From positions 1 to 6,682 of the forward strand of contig QQUM01000562.1 of assembly GCA_008501545.1 (NCBI GenBank): a stretch of DNA of 6,682 nt, written 5' to 3'. The DNA is from Calditrichota bacterium. Its GTDB lineage: Bacteria > Zhuqueibacterota > Zhuqueibacteria > Zhuqueibacterales > Geothermadaptataceae. Below, piece by piece: positions 1-6,248 of the stretch. The position numbers and the translations under genes were made by a program. Each line of letters begins with the position of its first letter. The stretch's first letter is position 1. The notes beneath the pieces are model-generated. The model was not told where the DNA came from. It saw only the letters and a list, made by a program, of their open reading frames with translations, and did not search any database.

Positions 1-1
1 T

Positions 2-1033
2 GCGGCGTTTGTCGGCAATCTTTTTGACGGGATCATCCAGTTTGTTGTAGACAGTGCGGCCTTTTTTTCATCTTATTCATGGGCACATCTTGATAATATT
101 CATCCTTCACCATTGCATGTTTCTCTGTTTTTTCTTTTAATTATAGCCTTTGTTGAATGGAAAAACCGAAATATTCGTTTTGTTGCTCTGTGCTTGGTAT
201 TCGTGCTTCTCAACTGGCAAATCTGGTCGAAAGCTATCGGTGTACGCGATCCAAAAGTGACAATAACAATGTTTGATGTCGGCCAGGGTGATGCGACACT
301 TTTGCAGTTTCCAGACAGAAAATCCATGCTCATTGATGCTGGACCGGTATTCCCTGGATATGATCCCGGGGAGGAAGTCATTTTACCGTATCTGCAGGAA
401 AATGGAATCCGTCAGCTGGACTTGATTGTCGTCACGCATCCGCACCTGGACCATTTTGGCGGTTTTCTAACCCTTGCCAAATACGTCCACATACAACGTG
501 CTGTCTTTGCAGATACATCGTATCAAAACAAACTTTTTCAGAAATTATTGGTGCGTCTTCGTGAATGTGGCACAGAAATTCAGATCGTCCGTCGGGGCAG
601 TGTTTTGACCGCTTTCGAGCCAGCTGTATTTTATGTTTTGGGTCCTTCACCAGCGCAGGCAAAAATAAAGCGCAACTGGAATGATGCATCACTCGTCTTA
701 AAGTTACGTTATGGTAATTCTGCAGCGCTGTTCACGGGTGATACAGAATCTGCAGGCGAGTTTGAGTTGCAAAATTATAACGATATTTTGGTATCGAATT
801 TGCTTAAAGCAGGCCATCATGGGAGTAAAACTTCATCGGAGGAGCGCTTTCTGCAAAGTGTAAATCCGGAATGGGTATCCATATCAGCCGGCGCTTTTAA
901 CAAATTCGGGCATCCGGCGGATGAAAGTATCGCAAAATATAAAAAATTGAATATCGCTATTGCCCGGACGGATTGTGATGGTGCTTTACAATTTGCTACA
1001 GATGGGCATCGTTTATGGCGACTTATAGAATAA
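2..1033 (+). CDS. comEC: ComEC/Rec2-family DNA uptake channel protein, C-terminal part (5'-truncated by window edge)
   Basis: The reading frame is open from the first complete codon at 2, so the gene begins upstream; 343 residues are visible. ComEC forms the inner-membrane channel for single-stranded DNA during natural transformation. Seen here: two hydrophobic segments (fragment residues about 39-51 and 58-73), the end of the membrane competence domain, followed by a metallo-beta-lactamase-like domain. That domain has DVGQGDA (92-98), the metal-binding THPHLDH (145-151), TGD (245-247), AGHHGS (270-275), FGHP (302-305) and a closing RTDCDGALQF-type strand. In this family the domain is proposed to be the nuclease that degrades the non-transported strand. 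All expected metal ligands are present, so nothing suggests decay. The TTG at 113 is internal and not a start. No terminator is visible before the next gene, 97 bases downstream, so some co-transcription is possible. Confidence 0.93.
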   Translation, partial: AAFVGNLFDGIIQFVVDSAAFFSSYSWAHLDNIHPSPLHVSLFFLLIIAFVEWKNRNIRFVALCLVFVLLNWQIWSKAIGVRDPKVTITMFDVGQGDATLLQFPDRKSMLIDAGPVFPGYDPGEEVILPYLQENGIRQLDLIVVTHPHLDHFGGFLTLAKYVHIQRAVFADTSYQNKLFQKLLVRLRECGTEIQIVRRGSVLTAFEPAVFYVLGPSPAQAKIKRNWNDASLVLKLRYGNSAALFTGDTESAGEFELQNYNDILVSNLLKAGHHGSKTSSEERFLQSVNPEWVSISAGAFNKFGHPADESIAKYKKLNIAIARTDCDGALQFATDGHRLWRLIE

Positions 1034-1119
1034 TGTATCCATGTATTCAACAGGAATAATTTGAGTTCAATCCGTTGTTGCTATATCAGCTTAAATGAAA
1101 TCAATATTTAATTCCACTC

Positions 1120-1124
1120 AGGAG
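1120..1124 (+). promoter_or_regulatory. Shine-Dalgarno AGGAG that selects a TTG start for prc
   Basis: AGGAG lies 6 bases before an in-frame TTG at 1131. The in-frame ATG at 1095 has no purine-rich site in front of it. Starting at 1131 gives a protein beginning MKGQFKKN followed at once by a long hydrophobic run, a classical signal-peptide layout. Starting at 1095 would add twelve polar residues in front. Confidence 0.7.
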
Positions 1125-1130
1125 TCTATT

Positions 1131-3224
1131 TTGAAAGGCCAATTTAAGAAAAACTTCAATCTGGCTATTTATCCAATTGCCATTTTATTGTTATTCCTTC
1201 CGCTTCTCTTTGCTTCTCGCAATGCAGAAGAAGTTCGACCGGAAGCATATCATTCTATTGTGGAAAGCAAAATAGCGTATTTTCTTTCACGCTACCATTA
1301 CAACCACCAGAGCCTTTCTGATTCCTTATCATCAATCATTTTTGATCAATACATCTCCGAAACGTGGGATCCCAACAGGTACTATTTTTACGCAAGCGAT
1401 ATCAAGACATTTGAGAAGTTTCGCAACCAGTTTGACGATTTTTTACGGGATGGGCAACTCGGACCTGTGTTTTACATGTTCAATGTATTTAAAGAGCGTG
1501 TTCAGGAGCGCCTTACATTTGCGAAACAACAATTGGAAGCTCCGTTCGATTTTACAACATTGGAAGTTTATCACTATAAACGTGATGACAAACCCTGGCC
1601 ACTGAATCGTGCTGAGCTCGATGAAATCTGGCGTAAAAAAGTAAAATACGATGCTCTCAATCTTCGTCTTGCGGGAAAAGATGATGCTGGAATTCGTGAA
1701 ACATTGACGAAGCGATACGAAAGACTGGAGCGTTCTATACTGGAGCTTGACTCTGAAGAAGTTTTTGAGTTATTTATGAATTCCTTCACTGAATCATTCG
1801 ATCCACATACCAATTATTATTCACCGATTAACTCTGAAAATTTCCGCATTCGCATGAGCCTTTCCCTGGAAGGCATTGGTGCGCAGCTAAATCGTGAGGA
1901 TGAATACACAAATGTTGTTGCCATCATTCCGGGTGGCCCTGCCGATAAAGGTGGGCTTTTGCATGCGAAGGATAAAATAATTGGCGTCGGACAGGGAGAA
2001 GATGGCGAGGTTGAAGACGTCATCGGTTGGAAAATAAATGACGTTGTCCAAAAAATTCGTGGCAAAAAAGGAACGACCGTACGGTTGCAGATAATTCCCA
2101 AAGAAAGCATTGCCACTGGAAAATCTAAGATAATCAGCATTGTACGAGATAAAGTTAAATTGGAAGATCGTGCAGCACAAGCGGATACACTGCATGTCCA
2201 ACATGACGGCAAACGTTATGTGATGGGTGTTATAGATATCCCGCTGTTTTATGATGATTTTGCGGCTCATTCCCGTGGTGAATCTGATTACAAAAGCACA
2301 ACCCGTGATGTGAAGAAATTAGTTGAAGAATTAAACGAAAAAAAAGTCGATGGCATAATTATCGATTTACGAAACAATGGTGGTGGGTCTTTACCTGAAG
2401 CTATTTCTCTCACCGGTTTGTTTATCGAACACGGACCCGTTGTCCAGGTTCGGGATGGTGGGGGTGATGTCGATGTTGAGAGCGATGATGATAAAGCGGT
2501 TTATTACGATGGACCACTTGCCGTTCTCGTTAATGGATTTAGTGCATCTGCCTCAGAAATTTTTGCTGCAGCGATACAGGATTACGAACGCGGTATCATT
2601 GTAGGTAACCAAACTTTTGGCAAGGGTACAGTTCAAAATCTTATTCCATTGAAGCGATTCGTTCCCCGGGTTGATGAAAGCAATTTAGGGCAGTTGAAGC
2701 TTACAATTGCGAAATTTTACCGGATTACAGGAGAGAGCACGCAGCACAAGGGTGTTATTCCGGATATACTGTTCCCGGAGCGATATGGCATACATGAATT
2801 TGGTGAAGCTTCCCAAAAGAATGCCTTACCATGGGACAAGATCGGAAAAACTTTATTTGAAAAACAGGGGAATATTCAAAAGTATCTCCCTAAACTTTCT
2901 TTGCGCTATAAAGTGCGTTCAGCAAAAAATCCGGAGTTTAAATACTTGCGTGAAGACATTGCAGAAGCCAATAAATTACGCCATGATAAAATGGTGAGCT
3001 TAAACGAAAAAGAACGTCGTGATGAGCGTGATATGCAGGAAGCGAAAAAATTAAAACGTATTAATGAGCGCAGAAAATTAAAAGGACTGTCCCCATTGGC
3101 AAAGGATGATGAAATTCCTGAAGACGAGGATGAAGAGAAAGATGTTTTGCTTGAAGAAACTGCCCGTATTGTTGCGGATATGGATATGTTATCGAAAGAG
3201 GGCCTGACGGGCTATTTTAAATAG
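1131..3224 (+). CDS. prc: Tail-specific (C-terminal processing) periplasmic protease, Prc/Tsp, family S41A
   Basis: Serine protease with a Ser-Lys dyad that cleaves periplasmic proteins from non-polar C-terminal tails. In Escherichia coli, Prc trims FtsI and, with NlpI, degrades the peptidoglycan hydrolase MepS. Numbered from the TTG start (697 residues; E. coli Prc is about 680): basic n-region and hydrophobic signal core (1-29), helical N-terminal domain (about 35-235), PDZ domain (about 244-325, with SLEGIGAQL and PGGPADKGGL), S41 catalytic core (about 363-548) and a charged helical C-terminal domain (about 570-697) as in long Prc proteins. The catalytic serine is the middle one of SASASE (S473) and the lysine is in FGKGTVQ (K498). 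Their spacing of 25, and the Asp 11 residues after the serine (D484), match E. coli S430/D441/K455. No lipobox cysteine is present, so it is probably secreted, or anchored by an uncleaved signal. The ATG at 1095 would give 709 residues. It is followed by its own strong terminator. Confidence 0.95.
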   Translation: MKGQFKKNFNLAIYPIAILLLFLPLLFASRNAEEVRPEAYHSIVESKIAYFLSRYHYNHQSLSDSLSSIIFDQYISETWDPNRYYFYASDIKTFEKFRNQFDDFLRDGQLGPVFYMFNVFKERVQERLTFAKQQLEAPFDFTTLEVYHYKRDDKPWPLNRAELDEIWRKKVKYDALNLRLAGKDDAGIRETLTKRYERLERSILELDSEEVFELFMNSFTESFDPHTNYYSPINSENFRIRMSLSLEGIGAQLNREDEYTNVVAIIPGGPADKGGLLHAKDKIIGVGQGEDGEVEDVIGWKINDVVQKIRGKKGTTVRLQIIPKESIATGKSKIISIVRDKVKLEDRAAQADTLHVQHDGKRYVMGVIDIPLFYDDFAAHSRGESDYKSTTRDVKKLVEELNEKKVDGIIIDLRNNGGGSLPEAISLTGLFIEHGPVVQVRDGGGDVDVESDDDKAVYYDGPLAVLVNGFSASASEIFAAAIQDYERGIIVGNQTFGKGTVQNLIPLKRFVPRVDESNLGQLKLTIAKFYRITGESTQHKGVIPDILFPERYGIHEFGEASQKNALPWDKIGKTLFEKQGNIQKYLPKLSLRYKVRSAKNPEFKYLREDIAEANKLRHDKMVSLNEKERRDERDMQEAKKLKRINERRKLKGLSPLAKDDEIPEDEDEEKDVLLEETARIVADMDMLSKEGLTGYFK

Positions 3225-3243
3225 GTTAAAATTTTTACAAGTT

Positions 3244-3280
3244 AAAGCCGTTTCGGATTTACTTCCAAACGGCTTTTTTT
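3244..3280 (+). terminator. Rho-independent terminator after prc
   Basis: A perfect 10-bp stem, AAAGCCGTTT pairing with AAACGGCTTT, is capped by a short inner GGA/TCC helix and followed by seven T. It begins 20 bases after the prc stop codon. It also ends only 28 bases before the HAD start codon, so the HAD gene needs either read-through or a promoter overlapping this hairpin. A TCTAAT at 3284-3289 is the only -10-like hexamer there, and it has no good -35. Confidence 0.9.
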
Positions 3281-3308
3281 ATCTCTAATTAAAAGTAGTG
3301 GATGAATT

Positions 3309-3995
3309 ATGAAAGTTTTGCTTTTCGATATTGATGGAACTTTAATTAATAGTGGAGGCGCCGGGCACAGGGCGATGACAAAAGCGTTTGAAGCAATTTT
3401 TCATGTACCCGATGTGTTGAAGAACGCGACGTTGTCCGGTATGACGGATAAAATTATCTTCAAGAACGCCTGTGCGACAGGTAAAATTACGTATAACAGT
3501 AACAACCTCGAGATGTTTCGCGCGGTTTATTTGGAGTATTTGCGTGAAGAAATGCCAAGGTCACATCCGGATAAAGCGATTTGTCCCGGTGTAGACGTTT
3601 TGCTGAAAAAGTTAGTCCAGTACCCGGATATTCATTTAGGACTACTTACAGGGAACTTTGCTGAGGGGGCGCGAATCAAGTTAGATCAGTTTAATTTGTC
3701 TGGCTATTTTTCCTTCGGCGCCTTTGGTGATGATAACCACGACAGGAATTTGTTGTATAATTATGCAGTTAAGCGGTTCGAAAAGAAAACCGGGAAAAGA
3801 CCACAAAATGACCAGGTGTGGATAATTGGTGATACGCCACGCGACATTGCCTGTGCCAGGCCGCATAATGCACTATCATTGGCAGTTGCTACCGGTGAAT
3901 ATAGCCGGGAGCAGTTGTCGAGGGAAGCCCCTCATTTTATAATGGATAATTTTTCTAATGTTGATGAGTTTTTAAATATAGTTTTGAATAATTGA
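3309..3995 (+). CDS. HAD-superfamily hydrolase, phosphoglycolate phosphatase-like
   Basis: A 228-residue haloacid dehalogenase-type phosphatase, expected to be cytoplasmic and Mg-dependent. Motif I is DIDGT (D7 nucleophile, D9 acid/base). Motif II is LLTGN with T114, motif III is probably K124 in GARIKLDQF, and motif IV is IGDTPRD with D175 and D179 for the metal. A helical cap of type C1 fits residues about 15-85 (GAGHRAMTKAFEAIF onward). These place it with the PGP/Gph-like and beta-phosphoglucomutase-like branch. The GDTPRDI form of motif IV is common among phosphatases, so substrate cannot be told: phosphoglycolate, a sugar phosphate or a nucleotide are all possible. The ATG at 3309 has only a weak GTGGATG-like purine stretch before it. 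The ATG at 3302 is in another frame. It is separated from prc by a terminator and has no functional partner in view. Confidence 0.93.
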   Translation: MKVLLFDIDGTLINSGGAGHRAMTKAFEAIFHVPDVLKNATLSGMTDKIIFKNACATGKITYNSNNLEMFRAVYLEYLREEMPRSHPDKAICPGVDVLLKKLVQYPDIHLGLLTGNFAEGARIKLDQFNLSGYFSFGAFGDDNHDRNLLYNYAVKRFEKKTGKRPQNDQVWIIGDTPRDIACARPHNALSLAVATGEYSREQLSREAPHFIMDNFSNVDEFLNIVLNN

Positions 3996-4055
3996 GTCAG
4001 TTGCAGGTAAGAGGAAATTCAACGCTGTTTGCAGGGAACAAATATAAAATATCGT

Positions 4056-4178
4056 TTGTTAAAGCAGTAGAACGCAAATGAAAAGGCGAGTTGTTTGTGT
4101 TCAGACGAACTCTTTCTGTTGTTCTCCTTCCTCCAAAAGCTCTCAGATCATCTTGTGGTCTGGGAGCTTATTTTTTTT
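4056..4178 (+). ncRNA. Candidate small RNA or structured 3' UTR downstream of the HAD gene
   Basis: The stretch between the HAD stop (3995) and the terminator has no convincing ORF but is built like a small RNA. There is a hairpin at 4088-4112 (GAGTT-GTTTG pairing with CAGAC-AACTC, one bulged G, TGTT loop). It is followed by a pyrimidine-rich linker at 4111-4134 (22 of 24 bases are C or T, including CTCCTTCCTCC) and then a strong intrinsic terminator. The linker is complementary to Shine-Dalgarno-type GGAGG sequences. The 5' end is a guess from TATAAA/TAAAAT at 4043-4050, which sits inside a small inverted repeat (AACAAA at 4037-4042, TTTGTT at 4055-4060) and lacks a good -35. It could equally be the 3' UTR of the HAD mRNA. 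Confidence 0.3.
4137..4178 (+). terminator. Rho-independent terminator (first of two)
   Basis: An 11-bp stem, AAGCTCTCAGA (4137-4147) pairing with TCTGGGAGCTT (4159-4169) with one G-U pair, has an 11-base loop. It is followed by A and then eight T. It lies 142 bases past the HAD stop, further than expected for a simple end-of-gene terminator. Confidence 0.88.
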
Positions 4179-4180
4179 AA

Positions 4181-4214
4181 CAAAAAAAAGCACCCAAATT
4201 GGTGCTTTTTTGTT
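4181..4214. terminator. Bidirectional terminator between convergent genes
   Basis: The stem AAGCACC (4188-4194) / GGTGCTT (4201-4207) has loop CAAATT. It is flanked by eight A on the left and six T on the right, so either strand gives a hairpin with a U run. It serves as back-up for the plus-strand transcript and as the terminator of the minus-strand zinc-finger gene, whose stop codon lies about 50 bases away. Confidence 0.9.
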
Positions 4215-4265
4215 AAACTTTTGATAAATGCAGTATTGAAATTCCAGAATTACTTCCCAAAGTGT

Positions 4266-4541
4266 TTATTCATTTTTTATATCCTGAGTTTTCTCATCAT
4301 ATACCGCCTTTGCAAAAGCGACAATCTGTGGTGAAACCTCATTTTTCATTTCATTGTCAAGAATTTCATAAAATTTGTGCAGCTTTCGAACGATACGAAA
4401 ACACTTTGGACAATAGGTAATATGTTCTTCAAAGGCACGAAACAACAATTGATGTTTTTCAGATTGCATCAATATTTTTTCTACATCAAAAGGAGTGGGG
4501 CAGGAAAGCTGCAAGCGGTTGATTTGGTGTTGGATTTTCAT
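4266..4541 (-). CDS. Small soluble zinc-binding anti-sigma-like protein (ZAS pattern)
   Basis: A 91-residue protein with no membrane segment. Cys14, His40, Cys44 and Cys47 form C-x25-H-x3-C-x2-C, the zinc-binding anti-sigma (ZAS, zf-HC2-like) signature. The spacing is the same as I recall for the redox-sensing anti-sigma factor RsrA (C11, H37, C41, C44). The rest is predicted helical: the segment between C14 and H40 would be helix 2, HKFYEIL would continue the helix after CPKC, and a last helix is around residues 71-83. ZAS proteins hold a sigma factor inactive and some release it when thiols are oxidised. Its partner would be the gene directly upstream on the same strand, the order usual for sigma/anti-sigma operons. 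The ATG at 4541 has no Shine-Dalgarno site and follows a long hairpin almost directly, so its translation may depend on the upstream gene. The role is inferred from the motif only. Confidence 0.82.
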   Translation of the reverse strand: MKIQHQINRLQLSCPTPFDVEKILMQSEKHQLLFRAFEEHITYCPKCFRIVRKLHKFYEILDNEMKNEVSPQIVAFAKAVYDEKTQDIKNE

Positions 4542-4545
4542 TTAA

Positions 4546-4619
4546 TTCACGCACAAAGATTGAACATGTCATTTAATATTCATAGACAATATACTGACAT
4601 GCTTAATCTTTGGCGTAAA
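4546..4619. repeat. Long imperfect inverted repeat filling the gap between the two minus-strand genes
   Basis: On the minus strand, CAAAGATTAAGCATGTCA (4612-4595) pairs with TGACATGTTCAATCTTTG (4571-4554): 16 Watson-Crick pairs, one G-U and one A-C mismatch. Outside it ACGC/GCGT add four pairs past a single bulged base, and U-G, U-A, U-A can extend further. Inside, ATATT/AATAT close a 7-base loop. The hairpin starts right after the stop codon of the 366-codon gene (4622) and ends a few bases before the ATG at 4541. There is no U run, so it is not an intrinsic terminator. It could be an RNA processing site, a translational control hairpin, a DNA operator, or a small palindromic mobile repeat. 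Confidence 0.88.
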
Positions 4620-4621
4620 AA

Positions 4622-5722
4622 TCACAATAAATCTTTTAAATATTCTCTAAACCACTTTTTCGTCAACTTGCCAAGGTATTCGAAAATTGTTCTTTCCTCT
4701 GCTCGATATCGTTTCTGAGTGAGATTGGGTAGATATTTTTGCAGGTGGCGATAATAACTTTCTATTTTTTTATTATGTGTTATATCGTCGAGAACATCGT
4801 TTAATGTTCGGTAGTAAATCTCACCTTTTTCTGGCTCAATTTTACCAGAATCTACGTACTGTGAGAAAATTTTCGATCTCACTCTTGTTAATACTTTCTT
4901 CTTGGCTTGCTCAATTTCTTTCATGCGAACATAATCCAGAGGAGAATCCTCTTCGAACTGTGCCATTAAACGCGTTCGTGCCATTTCCAGGCTGGTTTGT
5001 CGAATGAGTCTTGCGATCAGATCCATTGGCAAGCATTTTTGAAAATCCTCGTCTGTTTCCACAGCGGCGAGCATCTTGCGAATTGAAGTCGAGACATGAT
5101 CCTTTGGATTATAAACATCGAGGTAGTGTGACCGCAGGGTTCGCTCAGGAATTGTGGGCTTGTCTTTTCTTAGAAATGTGTCTTTATCGATTTCGGTTTC
5201 AACTAAAACAGATGTTTCTCCTTGTAAACTTTCAACATTTACCGGATAGGTAAAAATATATTCACGCCCCATCTCTCTAAATGTACCGAAGGAATCACCA
5301 TTTTTCACAGCAACCCGGATGTTGCGAATAATTTTTGCCCCTTCTGGATCACGTTCTTTAAAAATTCGAGATAATTCTTGCTTTGTTTTTTTAATGATAA
5401 GGCGCCGTAATAAAATCATGACTTCCGCATTTTCTAAATTGTCGGGTTGCTCCAAATACGGCTGAAAATATCTTTTCAATTGTACGAATTCATTATTCTC
5501 GTTGCGCATAAAAAGACCGGCGATACAATCGAGCGCCATGTCTTCTAATTCTGTTCCATGCTCTGTGTTTTCCCAACGAATGTTTTTACCGATAACCTCC
5601 TGATATTTAAGATAACTGAGAGAAATTTTCTGAACTAGATTGACAAAGTGCGTTAAATCATCCTGCGAATACTGCTCGGTGCAAATTCGATTGATGAGAG
5701 TGTTGAGTTTAAGTTTTTTCAT
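4622..5722 (-). CDS. Unrecognised 366-residue helical protein with a sigma-region-2-like stretch, partner of the ZAS-like gene
   Basis: I do not recognise a named family. The protein is charged, lacks signal or membrane segments and looks mostly helical. Residues about 20-115 contain a stretch like sigma region 2: helix DLTHFVNLVQKISLSYL, then the acidic ELEDMALDCIAGLF resembling the DAEDLVQEVFLRLW type of ECF sigma factors, then LLRRLIIKKTKQELSRIF with the basic spacing of the following DNA-melting helix. DPEGAKIIRNIR follows at 125-136. The middle (140-210) may hold beta strands, and the C-terminus (338-365) is an amphipathic charged helix. No sigma region 4 helix-turn-helix is evident, so it is at best a strongly diverged sigma-like factor. 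The context, upstream of a ZAS-like gene on one strand, supports this. The start is placed at ATG 5722 (MKKLKLN), with a weak AAAGAG 10 bases before it; an in-frame ATG at 5776 would add 18 residues but has no ribosome site. The CDS is sure, the role is not. Confidence 0.88.
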   Translation of the reverse strand: MKKLKLNTLINRICTEQYSQDDLTHFVNLVQKISLSYLKYQEVIGKNIRWENTEHGTELEDMALDCIAGLFMRNENNEFVQLKRYFQPYLEQPDNLENAEVMILLRRLIIKKTKQELSRIFKERDPEGAKIIRNIRVAVKNGDSFGTFREMGREYIFTYPVNVESLQGETSVLVETEIDKDTFLRKDKPTIPERTLRSHYLDVYNPKDHVSTSIRKMLAAVETDEDFQKCLPMDLIARLIRQTSLEMARTRLMAQFEEDSPLDYVRMKEIEQAKKKVLTRVRSKIFSQYVDSGKIEPEKGEIYYRTLNDVLDDITHNKKIESYYRHLQKYLPNLTQKRYRAEERTIFEYLGKLTKKWFREYLKDLL

Positions 5723-5895
5723 GTGTGCTGATCTCTTTGTGCGTATTAAACCCTGGAAGCTTTTTGCAGATATCATTCATACAGCAACATGCATACCAGA
5801 TAAATAAGGACAGGATATTTGCTGCTTTTTTGGGTAAAACACACCATGAATTTGAATTGAACTTTGGTGAACACCTTGTTTTTCGCTGGGACAAT

Positions 5896-5910
5896 GTCTC
5901 AACTTGAGAC
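5896..5910. promoter_or_regulatory. Perfect 15-base palindrome, possible operator
   Basis: GTCTCAA-C-TTGAGAC: two 7-base arms around one central base, 14 of 14 positions symmetric. It lies about 175 bases upstream of the minus-strand start codon and just downstream of the candidate promoter at 5931-5960, where a repressor could block transcription. The hairpin it could form in RNA has too small a loop to be stable as written, which favours a DNA site. No regulator gene is visible next to it. Confidence 0.35.
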
Positions 5911-5930
5911 TTGCAGTTAATTTTAATCGC

Positions 5931-5960
5931 TATATAAGAAAATTTGCTAAATGATGCCAA
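5931..5960 (-). promoter_or_regulatory. Possible sigma-70 promoter for the 366-codon gene and ZAS-like gene
   Basis: On the minus strand TTGGCA (5960-5955) and TATATA (5936-5931) are 18 bases apart: five of six and four of six matches to consensus. Transcription would start near 5924. It is the best pair I found upstream of this unit, but such matches arise by chance in AT-rich DNA. Confidence 0.3.
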
Positions 5961-6035
5961 ATTTTCATTCTAAAATGGTGGACGAATTACTAGCAAATGA
6001 GTTGAAGCGTGAGAAGTGGTTCTTTTAAAGGAGCA

Positions 6036-6064
6036 TTGACAAATTGGAATAGCCAAATTATAAA
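6036..6064 (+). promoter_or_regulatory. Consensus-like sigma-70 promoter TTGACA-17-TATAAA
   Basis: A perfect -35 (6036-6041), the ideal 17-base spacer and a five-of-six -10 (6059-6064) predict a start near 6071. Downstream, AAGGAG at 6090-6095 precedes an ATG at 6099. The promoter points towards, and would read antisense into, the tRNA-Lys gene. Confidence 0.6.
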
Positions 6065-6098
6065 CCTGGATTCTGGTATTTTTCCAAAGAAGGAGTCT

Positions 6099-6248
6099 AT
6101 GAAACGGTTTAACTGTAAATTGAAACGCATAGATGACCGAACCAGCAATAAATTAACAAAATGCAAGGGGGTGATGTTGGAGAGCGTGAAAATGTGTTTA
6201 CTGAGTCGAATTAATCCCAATAAAAAAAGCGCCATGAGTGGCGCTTGA
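6099..6248 (+). CDS. Possible 49-residue basic small protein
   Basis: A short ORF of unknown function starting MKRFNCKLKR, rich in Lys and Arg with three scattered cysteines (6, 23 and 34) and no membrane segment. In favour: a near-consensus promoter upstream and an AAGGAG site. Against: only 3 bases separate AAGGAG from the ATG, shorter than usual. The last codons (…SAMSGA) also coincide with the stem-loop that terminates tRNA-Lys on the other strand, odd for a conserved protein end. The same frame stays open back to a GTG at 6009, which lacks a ribosome site. It may be a real small protein, a leader peptide, or chance. Confidence 0.3.
   Translation: MKRFNCKLKRIDDRTSNKLTKCKGVMLESVKMCLLSRINPNKKSAMSGA
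6221..6246 (-). terminator. Rho-independent terminator of tRNA-Lys
   Basis: On the minus strand AAGCGCC pairs with GGCGCTT (7 bp, loop of 6) and is followed by seven T. It starts 8 bases after the tRNA 3' end. On the plus strand no T run follows, so it acts in one direction only. Confidence 0.92.

Noticed and set aside
1061..1087. Possible promoter TTGAGT/TATATC before prc
   Set aside because: The spacer is only 15 bases and both hexamers are imperfect; not strong enough to list as a feature.
4001..4035. Direct repeat TTGCAGG at 4001-4007 and 4029-4035
   Set aside because: A single 7-base pair of copies is expected by chance and no further copies were seen nearby.
4095..4334. 79-codon plus-strand ORF across the terminators
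   Set aside because: It reads through two strong terminator hairpins and into the antisense of the ZAS-like gene; translation is phenylalanine-rich and unlike a real protein.
5725..5960. Overlapping ORFs on both strands upstream of the 366-codon gene (60 codons plus, 83 codons minus)
   Set aside because: No ribosome sites, no recognisable domains, low-complexity cysteine- and aromatic-rich translations, and they overlap each other and the likely leader.
5990..6235. 81-codon minus-strand ORF opposite the 49-codon ORF
   Set aside because: No ribosome site or recognisable domain, and its reading would pass straight out of the tRNA terminator; probably chance.
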